A stretch of DNA of 7,624 bases from Pseudomonadota bacterium (GCA_023413015.1 JAEZQR010000042.1:1-7624), one strand, 5' to 3'. Counted from the stretch's first letter, positions 1-6,479 are shown. The notes: a model not told the origin generated them from the letters alone. Numbers and translations: made by a program.

Positions 1-919
1 CGCGGTGGCCGAAGCCCATCAGGCGGAACGGATCGTCCTTGTTCTTGGCGCGGGCGATATACTCCGGAATGCGGTCGGGCGTGCCGATCTCGCGCAGCAT
101 GTTGAGCGCCGCCTCGTTGGCGCCGCCATGCGCCGGGCCCCACAGGCAGGCGATGCCCGCCGCGATGCAGGCGAACGGATTGGCGCCCGACGAGCCGGCG
201 AGGCGGACGGTCGAGGTCGAGGCGTTCTGCTCGTGATCGGCGTGCAGGATGAAGATGCGGTCGAGCGCACGCTCGACGACCGGGTTCACCACATATTCCT
301 CGGCGGGGACGCCGAAGGTCATGCGCAGGAAGTTACCGGTGTAGGACAGGCTGTTGTCCGGATAGAGGAACGGCTGGCCGACCGCGTACTTGTACGCCAT
401 CGCCGCGATCGTCGGCATCTTCGCGATCAGCCGGTGGCTGGCGACCATCCGCTGCTGCGGGTCGTTGATATCGGTCGAGTCGTGGTAGAAGGCGCTGAGC
501 GCGCCGACGACGCCGCACATGATCGCCATCGGGTGCGCATCGCGGCGGAAGCCGCGGTAGAACATCGCCAGCTGCTCGTGCACCATCGTGTGGCGCGTGA
601 TGGTGCGGACGAAATCGTCATGCTGGTCCGGCGTCGGCAGCTCGCCGCGCAGTAGCAGATAGGCGACCTCCATGAAGCTCGACTGCTCCGACAGCTGCTC
701 GATCGGATAGCCGCGGTGCAGCAGGACGCCCTGATCGCCGTCGATATAGGTGATCTTCGACTCGCACGAGGCGGTTGAGGTGAAGCCGGGGTCGTAGGTG
801 AAGCGACCGGTCTGACCGTAGAGCTTGCGGATATCGACGACGTCCGGACCGACCGTACCGTGAAGTACCGGATAGTCGACCGCCTTGTCGCCGATGTTCA
901 GCTTCGCCGTGTCGGTCAT
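1..919 (-). CDS. gltA: Citrate synthase, 3' end missing at window edge
   Basis: This enzyme condenses oxaloacetate with acetyl-CoA to make citrate, the entry step of the TCA cycle, in the cytoplasm. The window holds 306 codons from the ATG at 919; the family is about 425-430 residues, so roughly the last 120 are missing, including the third catalytic residue (Asp362 in E. coli). The protein aligns with the E. coli hexameric type without net gaps, so residue numbers coincide. FTYDPGFTSTASCESK lies at 40-55, LHADHEQNASTSTVR at 225-239, catalytic His264 in GPAHGGANEA, and catalytic His305 in GFGHR at the very edge. Residues recalled as the E. coli NADH-inhibition site are mostly kept (Arg109, His110, Tyr145, Arg163, Lys167), but Cys206 is Ala. 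The start is supported by AAAGGA (926-931 on the plus strand) six bases before the ATG. The gene follows gltX by 36 bp on the same strand. Confidence 0.97.
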   Translation of the reverse strand, partial: MTDTAKLNIGDKAVDYPVLHGTVGPDVVDIRKLYGQTGRFTYDPGFTSTASCESKITYIDGDQGVLLHRGYPIEQLSEQSSFMEVAYLLLRGELPTPDQHDDFVRTITRHTMVHEQLAMFYRGFRRDAHPMAIMCGVVGALSAFYHDSTDINDPQQRMVASHRLIAKMPTIAAMAYKYAVGQPFLYPDNSLSYTGNFLRMTFGVPAEEYVVNPVVERALDRIFILHADHEQNASTSTVRLAGSSGANPFACIAAGIACLWGPAHGGANEAALNMLREIGTPDRIPEYIARAKNKDDPFRLMGFGHR

Positions 920-955
920 AACTTGTCCTTTCACTTCGGTTCGCCCGCCGAACGG

Positions 956-2368
956 CTAGCGTAGTTGGTCGTCGATCCGCCCCAGGCTTTCGTCGCGACC
1001 CAGCCATTCGAGCACGTCGAAGATGCCGGGGCTCGTCGAGGAGCCGGTAAGCGCCGCCCGGAGCGGTTGCGCGATCTTGCCGAGGCCGACGCCGACGCGT
1101 TCGGCGAGCTCGCGGATCGACGCTTCGAGCGCCGTGGCGGTCCAGTCGGCCGTTCCGGCAAGCGCATCCCGAGCCTGACTCAACAGCTCGCTTGCGGGGG
1201 GTTCTAGCAACTTCTTCGCGCGCTCGTCGAGAGGGAGAGGGCGGGTGCGAAACAGGAAAAGCGTGGCGGCGGCCAAATCGTTCAAATCCTTGGCCCGCGC
1301 CTTGGTCTGATCCATGCTGCGCAGCAACAAGTCGCGGTCGGCCGTGTTCAGCTCGCGCCCGATTGCCGCGCTCACCTGCGGCTCCATTAGCCCGACCAGC
1401 CGCGCGTTGTCCGCCTCGCGGATATAGTGGCCGTTGATATGCTCGAGCTTCTTCGGGTCGAGCCGCGCCGGCGCGCGACCGACGCCGTCGAGGTCGAACC
1501 ACTCGATCGCTTGGCTTCGCGAGATGATCTCGGCGTCGCCGTGGCCCCAGCCGAGGCGCAGCAGATAATTCTCCAGCGCTTCGGGCAGGATGCCCATGTC
1601 GCGATAGGCTTCCGCACCGACCGCGCCGTGGCGCTTCGACAGCTTGGCGCCATCGGGACCGTGGATCAGCGGCACATGCGCATAGACCGGCTCCGGCCAG
1701 CCGAGCGCGCGGATCAGCGCCAGCTGGCGGAACGCATTGTTGAGATGGTCGTCGCCGCGGATGACGTGCGTGACGCCCATGTCATAGTCGTCGACCACCA
1801 CGGCGAGCATGTAGGTAGGCGTGCCGTCCGAGCGCAGCAGCACCATGTCGTCGAGCTCGGCGTTCTGGACCGTCACCGCGCCCTGCACGCGATCCTCGAT
1901 CGTCACCGCGCCTTCGCGCGGCGCACGCAGGCGGATGACGTAGGGCGCATCGGCTGGATGCTCGCTCGGGTCGCGGTCGCGCCATGGGCTGTTCAGGCGG
2001 AACGGCCGGCGCTCGGCCTCGGCCTGCGCGCGGCCCGCCTGCAGCTCCTCGGCGGTCATGAAGCATTTATAGGCGCCGCCGCTTGCCAGCAGCTGGTGCG
2101 CGACCTCGGCGTGCCGGGCGGCACGCTCGAACTGATAGACGACTTCGCCGTCCCACGCGAGGTCGAGCCAGGTCATCGAATCGAGGATCGCGTCGACCGC
2201 GGCCTGCGTCGAGCGGGCGCGGTCGGTGTCCTCGATGCGCAGGCGGAAATCCCCGCCATGATGCTTGGCGAACAGATAGTTGAACAACGCGGTGCGTGCG
2301 CCGCCGATATGAAGATAACCGGTGGGAGATGGCGCGAACCGCGTCACCACCTTGGTGCTTGCGCCCAT
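956..2368 (-). CDS. gltX: Glutamyl-tRNA synthetase
   Basis: This class I aminoacyl-tRNA synthetase charges tRNA-Glu with glutamate using ATP. The protein is 470 residues, normal for bacterial GluRS. The Rossmann-fold signature RFAPSPTGYLHIGGARTA (10-27) carries the HIGH-type motif HIGG at 20-23, and KLSKRHG at 242-248 is the KMSKS-type loop. TPTYMLAVVVDD (183-194) and HVIRGDDHL (201-209) belong to the catalytic domain. The part after about 310 is the helical anticodon-binding region. The four zinc ligands of E. coli GluRS are not present as a set: Cys102 stands alone in YKCFMT. The ATG at 2368 is chosen because AGG sits five bases upstream and the family begins only a few residues before the VVTRFAPSP strand; a TTG at 2395 would add nine poorly supported residues. 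The stop is TAG. Whether it also charges tRNA-Gln for GatCAB amidation cannot be told here. Confidence 0.96.
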   Translation of the reverse strand: MGASTKVVTRFAPSPTGYLHIGGARTALFNYLFAKHHGGDFRLRIEDTDRARSTQAAVDAILDSMTWLDLAWDGEVVYQFERAARHAEVAHQLLASGGAYKCFMTAEELQAGRAQAEAERRPFRLNSPWRDRDPSEHPADAPYVIRLRAPREGAVTIEDRVQGAVTVQNAELDDMVLLRSDGTPTYMLAVVVDDYDMGVTHVIRGDDHLNNAFRQLALIRALGWPEPVYAHVPLIHGPDGAKLSKRHGAVGAEAYRDMGILPEALENYLLRLGWGHGDAEIISRSQAIEWFDLDGVGRAPARLDPKKLEHINGHYIREADNARLVGLMEPQVSAAIGRELNTADRDLLLRSMDQTKARAKDLNDLAAATLFLFRTRPLPLDERAKKLLEPPASELLSQARDALAGTADWTATALEASIRELAERVGVGLGKIAQPLRAALTGSSTSPGIFDVLEWLGRDESLGRIDDQLR

Positions 2369-2412
2369 GGGAAACCTGACTGAAACTCGGGCCAAAGGCC
2401 GAAAGGAGCGGG
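2369..2412. promoter_or_regulatory. Divergent gltX/comEC intergenic region
   Basis: Only 44 bp separate the gltX start (minus) from the comEC start (plus). The region holds both ribosome binding sites, AGGAG at 2404-2408 for comEC and AGG near 2374-2376 (minus) for gltX, but no convincing -35/-10 pair for either direction. A TTGAAC-like hexamer lies at 2437-2442 on the minus strand inside the comEC 5' end and could serve gltX, but its -10 partner (around TATGCTAAG, minus, 2416-2424) is badly spaced. The promoters probably overlap the opposite gene's first codons, so expression of the two genes may interfere. This is inference from spacing. Confidence 0.4.
2404..2408 (+). promoter_or_regulatory. 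Ribosome binding site favouring the GTG start of comEC
   Basis: AGGAG lies four bases before the GTG at 2413. It is the best Shine-Dalgarno match near the gene start, although the spacing is slightly short. The competing GGGAG at 2462-2466 sits only three bases from ATG 2470 but six bases from TTG 2473, so the start is not fully settled. Confidence 0.5.
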
Positions 2413-4575
2413 GTGCTTAGCATAGCGTCGGCGGCGGTTCAAACGCGTGGCGCCACGCTTTGGGAGCATATGTTGGCGTGGCGCGTCCGGCTGGAAGGCG
2501 GGCTCGCCGGCGAGCGTCACCAACTCATCCTGTGGGCGCCGGTGATGCTCGGTGCCGGCATCGCCGCCTATCTGGCGCTGCCGCGCCTCGGCCACTGGCA
2601 GTCCGCCGCCTGCCTCGGAATGGCGGTGGCCGCGGCCGGGGTTGCAGCAAGAGGGTTGCTCGGGCGCTGCCTCTTCTGGGCGGGCCTGCTGTTCACCGCC
2701 GGGGTCGCGCTGGCCTGGATGCGGACCGAGGCGGTTGCCGCGCCGCGCCTGGAGGCGACGCTCTTTGCCCACCGCTTCGAGGCGCAGGTCGTTCAGGTCG
2801 AGGACCTGCCCGCGCGCGACCGCTACCGATTGTTGCTCAGGCCGGCCGAGCCGGAATTGCCGCCGCTGGTTCGGGTATCGCTGCGCCAGCCACCGGAAGC
2901 CGACATCGTTGCCGGCGCGCGGGTGAGGCTCCGGGCCACGCTGCGTCCGCCGCCGGGGCCGAGCGTTCCCGGCGGCTATGATTTCGCGCGCCGCGCGTGG
3001 TTCGACGGCGTCGGTGCCGTCGGCTATGCGCTCGGGCCGGTCGAGTTGGTAGCGCCGGCGCGCGCCTCGGGCGCCGCCTCGTCGCTCGACAGGGTGCGCC
3101 GGGCGCTGACCCGGAGGCTGCAGGCGGAGGTCGGCGGCGCGGCGGGTGGATTGGCGGCCGCACTTGTCACCGGCGACCGGGGCGGCATCCCCGACGACGT
3201 TACCGACGATATGCGCGACAGCGGCCTAGCCCATCTGCTGTCGATTTCTGGACTGCACATCGCCGTCGTGGTCGGCGGCACCATGTGGCTGGTGCGCCGC
3301 CTGCTGCTATTGAGCCCCTGGCTCGCGCTGCGCTGGCCGGTGAAGACGATCGCCGCCGGCTTCGCGGCGCTGGCCGGTGTCGGCTACACGCTGCTCGCCG
3401 GCGCCGAGGTGCCGACGGTGCGCTCGTGCATCGCGACAATCATCGTGCTGATCGGCCTCGCGCTAGGGCGGCAGGCGATCTCGCTGCGCATGGTCGCGGC
3501 CGCCGCCTTCCTGATCCTCGTGGTGCGGCCGGAAGCGTTGCTCGGCGCCAGTTTCCAGCTGTCCTTCGCAGCCGTGACCGCGATCGTCGCGCTCTATCAG
3601 TCGCCATTCGGCCGGCTGCTACAGGCACCATCGGGCGAGATCTCGCTCGTCATGCGGCTGGCGCGTTCGCTGCTGGCGCTGATCGCGACCGGCATCCTCG
3701 TCGAGCTGGCGCTCGCGCCGATCGCGATGGCGCATTTCGGGCGCACCGGCTTCTACGGGGTGTTCGCCAATGTCATCGCCATCCCGTTCAGCAGCTTCGT
3801 GATCATCCCGGCCGCAGCGCTGGCGCTTCTGCTCGATCCGCTCGGGCTGGCCGCGCCGGCCTTTGCCGTGCTGCGCTGGAGCCTCGATCTCCTCATCCAA
3901 CTCGCCGACGGCGTCGCGAGCTGGCCGGGCGCGGTGTCGCGGCTGCCAGCGATGCCGCCGGCCGCCTTCGCCGTGTTCATCCTTGGCGGGCTATGGCTGT
4001 TCCTATGGCAGGGAAGGCGGCGCTGGTGGGGGCTCGCGCCGCTCATGATCGCGGCGATCATGGCCGGATTCGCCGCGCCGGCCGACCTGATCGTCAGCCC
4101 CGATGGACGGCATGTCGCCGTCGTCGACGGCACCGAACTCGTGATGTTGCGTCCGCGGGCTGGCAGCTTCATCAGCGACATGTGGGGTGATGCAACCGCG
4201 ACCGAGGCGGTTGCGCCGCTGGTCAAGGCGCCCACGACCCGGTGCAGTCGCGATGTTTGTATCGCGCAGATCAAACGGGGCGGCCGCTCGTGGCGGCTGC
4301 TCGCGACGCGGTCGAAGGCGTTGCTCGATTGGAAGGCGCTGACGGCGGCCTGCGCGCGGGTCGATATCGCCGTCAGCGAACGCTGGCTGCCCGAAGGCTG
4401 TCGGCCGCGCTGGCTGAAGCTCGATCGTGCCGGTCTTGCGCGAACCGGTGCCGTCGCGATCTGGCTCGATCCGGTACGCGTGCGGACGGTGGCGGCAGTG
4501 CACGGCGATCACCCGTGGGCGACCGCCGCACCCGATCAGTGGTACCGGCGCAGGAGGCCGACGAGCTTGCCCTGA
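2413..4575 (+). CDS. comEC: ComEC/Rec2 family DNA-uptake channel protein
   Basis: ComEC forms the inner-membrane channel that takes up single-stranded DNA during natural transformation. With the GTG start the protein is 720 residues. Hydrophobic segments lie near 38-57, 62-81 and 86-103. A soluble region at about 110-215 fits the family's N-terminal OB-like domain (DUF4131). The Competence core spans about 240-510 with LVTGDRGGIP (251-260), GLAHLLSISGLHIAVV (271-286), VPTVRSC (333-339) and GASFQLSFAAV (378-388), followed by more membrane helices to about 556. The remaining 165 residues are soluble. They lie where long ComECs carry a metallo-beta-lactamase-like nuclease but show no HxHxDH motif; four cysteines (611, 616, 647, 663) could form disulfides. 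The GTG at 2413 has AGGAG four bases upstream; ATG 2470 (701 residues) or TTG 2473 are real alternatives. The last 40 bp overlap lexA tail-to-tail. Confidence 0.93.
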   Translation: MLSIASAAVQTRGATLWEHMLAWRVRLEGGLAGERHQLILWAPVMLGAGIAAYLALPRLGHWQSAACLGMAVAAAGVAARGLLGRCLFWAGLLFTAGVALAWMRTEAVAAPRLEATLFAHRFEAQVVQVEDLPARDRYRLLLRPAEPELPPLVRVSLRQPPEADIVAGARVRLRATLRPPPGPSVPGGYDFARRAWFDGVGAVGYALGPVELVAPARASGAASSLDRVRRALTRRLQAEVGGAAGGLAAALVTGDRGGIPDDVTDDMRDSGLAHLLSISGLHIAVVVGGTMWLVRRLLLLSPWLALRWPVKTIAAGFAALAGVGYTLLAGAEVPTVRSCIATIIVLIGLALGRQAISLRMVAAAAFLILVVRPEALLGASFQLSFAAVTAIVALYQSPFGRLLQAPSGEISLVMRLARSLLALIATGILVELALAPIAMAHFGRTGFYGVFANVIAIPFSSFVIIPAAALALLLDPLGLAAPAFAVLRWSLDLLIQLADGVASWPGAVSRLPAMPPAAFAVFILGGLWLFLWQGRRRWWGLAPLMIAAIMAGFAAPADLIVSPDGRHVAVVDGTELVMLRPRAGSFISDMWGDATATEAVAPLVKAPTTRCSRDVCIAQIKRGGRSWRLLATRSKALLDWKALTAACARVDIAVSERWLPEGCRPRWLKLDRAGLARTGAVAIWLDPVRVRTVAAVHGDHPWATAAPDQWYRRRRPTSLP
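2445..2458. repeat. Perfect 14-bp palindrome near comEC start, with a partial copy downstream
   Basis: GCGTGGC followed directly by its reverse complement GCCACGC makes a perfect 14-bp palindrome. Nine bases of it (GCGTGGCGC) recur as a direct repeat at 2476-2484. The palindrome lies between the two candidate comEC starts: inside codons 11-16 if translation starts at GTG 2413, or just upstream of the ribosome binding site if it starts at ATG 2470 or TTG 2473. It could be an operator or an RNA hairpin, or chance in GC-rich coding DNA. No function is shown by the sequence. Confidence 0.4.
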
Positions 4576-5231
4576 ACGCGGACGCGCGAGGGCAAGTAGC
4601 GCTGCGGCTCGTAGGCGCGGTTCGCCGGATCGAGGCGGACCATGGCGCCTTCCTTGCGAAGATATTTGAGCGTCGCCTCGCTGTTGTCGACCAGCGCCAC
4701 GACGATCTCGCCGTCGCGGGCCGCGTCGCACTTGCGGATCAGCGCATAGTCGCCGTCGAGGATGCCGGCCTCGACCATCGAGTCGCCGGACACTTCGAGC
4801 GCATAATGCTCACCGGGCCCGAGCAGCGCGGTCGGAACCGACAGCGCGGCATCGGTCTCGAACGCCTCGATCGGCTGACCGGCGGCGATGCGGCCGTGCA
4901 GCGGAAGCTCGATGACGTCGTTCGCCGCCTGTGGCGCGGCGGGGCGCTTGCCGAAATCGGCCTGCACCACATTCGAGGGCTTCGGGCTTGACGACTTCGC
5001 GGGGGCGCTGCCGATCACCTCGGGCAGGCGCAGCACCTCAAGCGCGCGGGCGCGGTTCGGCAGACGCCGGATGAAGCGCCGCTCCTCGAGCGCGCTGATG
5101 AGGCGGTGGACGCCCGACTTGGACTTGAGCTCCAGCGCTTCCTTCATCTCCTCGAACGACGGCGAGACGCCGGTCGTCTGGAGGCGGTCATGGATGAAGC
5201 TCAGGAGGTCGTGCTGCTTGCGCGTCAACAT
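4536..5231 (-). CDS. lexA: LexA, SOS-response repressor and self-cleaving protease
   Basis: LexA represses DNA-damage genes and is inactivated when RecA-ssDNA filaments stimulate its self-cleavage. The protein is 231 residues, longer than E. coli LexA (202) mainly through a long linker at about 71-107. The N-terminal winged helix-turn-helix spans about 1-65, with SPSFEEMKEALELKSKSGV (23-41) carrying the recognition region. The cleavage site is Ala117-Gly118 in GRIAAGQP, the catalytic serine is Ser151 in SGDSMVEAG and the general-base lysine is Lys189 in EATLKYL, so the protease is intact. ATG 5231 has GAGG (5240-5243 on the plus strand) eight bases upstream. A perfect SOS box and its own promoter lie just upstream, so the gene is very likely autorepressed. 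It follows moeA by 39 bp on the same strand, and its 3' end overlaps comEC by 40 bp. Confidence 0.97.
   Translation of the reverse strand: MLTRKQHDLLSFIHDRLQTTGVSPSFEEMKEALELKSKSGVHRLISALEERRFIRRLPNRARALEVLRLPEVIGSAPAKSSSPKPSNVVQADFGKRPAAPQAANDVIELPLHGRIAAGQPIEAFETDAALSVPTALLGPGEHYALEVSGDSMVEAGILDGDYALIRKCDAARDGEIVVALVDNSEATLKYLRKEGAMVRLDPANRAYEPQRYLPSRVRVQGKLVGLLRRYH
4566..4596. other. Inverted repeat at the comEC stop codon; possible weak terminator
   Basis: CTTGCCCT (4566-4573) and AGGGCAAG (4589-4596) form an 8-bp perfect stem, extendable by one G-U pair, around a 15-base GC-rich loop. It straddles the comEC stop (4573-4575) and lies inside the last codons of lexA. No T-run follows on either strand, so it is not a standard intrinsic terminator, but it could slow or protect the 3' ends of the two converging transcripts. 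The lexA strand here encodes the conserved C-terminal LPSRVRVQGK segment, which constrains the bases and makes chance possible. Confidence 0.35.
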
Positions 5232-5253
5232 CGTTATCGCCTCGCACCGATGG

Positions 5254-5268
5254 GAACGAATAAAGAAC
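5254..5268 (-). promoter_or_regulatory. LexA operator (SOS box), alphaproteobacterial type
   Basis: The plus strand reads GAAC, seven bases, GAAC (5254-5257 and 5265-5268); on the lexA strand this is GTTC-N7-GTTC. This is an exact match to the direct-repeat operator established for alphaproteobacterial LexA. It lies in the 39-bp gap between moeA and lexA, 22 bp upstream of the lexA start codon, and covers the expected transcription start. LexA bound here should block its own promoter and may also impede read-through from moeA. Confidence 0.93.
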
Positions 5269-5296
5269 GATTAAGTACCGGGGGCGAAGCTGTCAA
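5268..5296 (-). promoter_or_regulatory. lexA promoter embedded in the moeA 3' end
   Basis: On the minus strand a perfect -35 hexamer TTGACA (5296-5291) is followed, after 17 bases, by TAATCG (5273-5268) as a moderate -10; TTAATC with 16-base spacing is an alternative. The -35 lies in moeA codons for Leu-Asp-Ser and the -10 contains the moeA stop codon TAA. The -10 touches the first base of the SOS box, so the start point at about 5260-5262 lies within the operator. This predicts a lexA leader of about 30 bases. The -35 is strong evidence; the exact -10 is inferred. Confidence 0.75.
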
Positions 5297-6479
5297 GGGG
5301 CATAACGGGAACAAAGGCACCGGCAGACAGCGCATCGCCGTTCTCGGGCCGGACGAGCAGCGCGTTGCAGCCGGCCAGCACGCGCAGCATCGAGCTGTCC
5401 TGCACCGAAACAGGTGTCACTGACCATGCTTCGCCGTCCCAGGCGAGCGAGGCGCGCAGATGATCGCGCCGCGCGCCGTTGGCTTCGAGCGCCACCGTGG
5501 TCCGCGCCTGGATCGTCGGCGGCAGCAAAGAGGGGGCGCCGGCCATCTGCCGTATCGCCGGCAGGACGAACAGCTGCGCGCATACGAAGGCGGATACCGG
5601 ATTGCCCGGCAGCCCGATGACGCGCGTGGCGCCGACCGCACCGGTCAGCATCGGCTTGCCCGGCTTGATCGCCACTTTCCAGAAGTCGATCGTCGCTCCA
5701 TGCGCCTCAAGCGCGGGCACCACGAGATCATGGTCGCCAACCGACGCACCGCCGATGGTGACCAGAAGCTCGTAGCCATGCGTCCGCTCGATCGCCGCCG
5801 CAATCGTGTCGCGATCGTCGGGAACGACGCCGAGATCGTCCACCACCGCACCGGCGCTCCGCAGCAATGCGGACAGCATCGGCCCGTTCGCATCGACGAT
5901 CTGGTCAGGGCCCGCCGATGCGCCGGCCGGCACCAGCTCGTTGCCGGTCGACAGCAGCGCGACGCGCGGCTGGCGATGCACCGTCGCCTCGCCATATCCG
6001 CCCGATGCCAGCAATCCGACCCGTGCGGCCGTCAGGCGCTCGCCGGCCGCCACCAGCCGGGCGCCGGCTTCGAAGTCGAGCCCCGCTGGCCGGACGTGCG
6101 CGCTACGCCGCGCCGGACCGTCCCGCGTCAGCCGGACGTGGTCGCCGTCGCGCGTCGCATCTTCCTGCACGAGCACGGTGTCGGCGCCCGCCGGTAACGG
6201 CGCGCCGGTAAAGATGCGCACCGCCTCGCCGGCGCCTAGCGTGCTGCCGAACCCCTTGCCGGCGCTCGCTTCGCCGGTCAGCCGCCACGGTCCCGGCATG
6301 TCGTCGAAGCGGATGGCGTAGCCGTCCATCGCCGAGGCGGCGAACGGCGGCTGGGTGCGGTGGGCTATGTGGTCGATCGCTGCATGGCGTCCGAGCGCCA
6401 CGGCGAGGGACACCCGCTCCGCCGGCAGCGGGGCGATCGCGCTCAGCAGCCGCGTCTGCGCCTCGGCGAGCGACAGCAT
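5271..6479 (-). CDS. moeA: Molybdopterin molybdenumtransferase MoeA
   Basis: MoeA inserts molybdate into adenylated molybdopterin, the last common step of molybdenum cofactor synthesis, in the cytoplasm. The protein is 402 residues, close to the usual 400-410. The N-terminal domains carry PPFAASAMDGYA (44-55) and RIFTGAPLPAGADTVLVQED (88-107). The MoCF-binding domain runs from VALLSTGNELV (173-183) through TIGGASVGDHD (241-251), KPGKPM (272-277) and GLPGNPVSAF (289-298). The C-terminal beta-barrel domain follows from about 320. GGASVGD replaces the commoner GGVSVGD, a mild change. The ATG at 6479 shares its A with the moaC stop (TGATG), and no clear ribosome binding site precedes it, which suggests translational coupling to moaC. 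Leu95 uses TTA, a codon expected to be rare in such GC-rich DNA. The final codons contain the lexA promoter -35. Confidence 0.95.
   Translation of the reverse strand: MLSLAEAQTRLLSAIAPLPAERVSLAVALGRHAAIDHIAHRTQPPFAASAMDGYAIRFDDMPGPWRLTGEASAGKGFGSTLGAGEAVRIFTGAPLPAGADTVLVQEDATRDGDHVRLTRDGPARRSAHVRPAGLDFEAGARLVAAGERLTAARVGLLASGGYGEATVHRQPRVALLSTGNELVPAGASAGPDQIVDANGPMLSALLRSAGAVVDDLGVVPDDRDTIAAAIERTHGYELLVTIGGASVGDHDLVVPALEAHGATIDFWKVAIKPGKPMLTGAVGATRVIGLPGNPVSAFVCAQLFVLPAIRQMAGAPSLLPPTIQARTTVALEANGARRDHLRASLAWDGEAWSVTPVSVQDSSMLRVLAGCNALLVRPENGDALSAGAFVPVMPLDSFAPGT

Noticed and set aside
939..953. GTTCG/CGAAC inverted repeat between gltX and gltA, considered as a gltX terminator or an SOS box
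   Set aside because: The stem is only 5 bp with no T-run, so it is a poor terminator. GTTC-N7-GAAC is a palindrome rather than the direct repeat required for the alphaproteobacterial LexA operator.
1427..2383. Long plus-strand open frame (318 codons) antisense to gltX
   Set aside because: It lies opposite a fully convincing gltX. Long antisense frames are expected in GC-rich coding DNA, and the translation is rich in Arg, Ala, Asp and Val with no recognisable domain.
2369..2395. TTG start at 2395 extending gltX by nine codons
   Set aside because: The ATG at 2368 has a suitable ribosome binding site and gives the usual N-terminus close to the first catalytic strand.
2388..2400. Short GGCC-AAA-GGCC hairpin upstream of comEC
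   Set aside because: A four-base stem with a three-base loop is too small to call a regulatory structure in GC-rich DNA.
2997..4190. 397-codon plus-strand frame within comEC
   Set aside because: It is an alternative frame of comEC, extremely Arg-rich and without any motif. The comEC frame has membrane helices and family motifs.
4242..4991. 249-codon plus-strand frame spanning the end of comEC and antisense lexA
   Set aside because: It is a shadow frame; both overlapped genes have clear family motifs and this one has none.
5460..6197. 245-codon plus-strand frame antisense to moeA
   Set aside because: Its composition is typical of a GC-rich antisense frame, with no domain and no convincing ribosome binding site.
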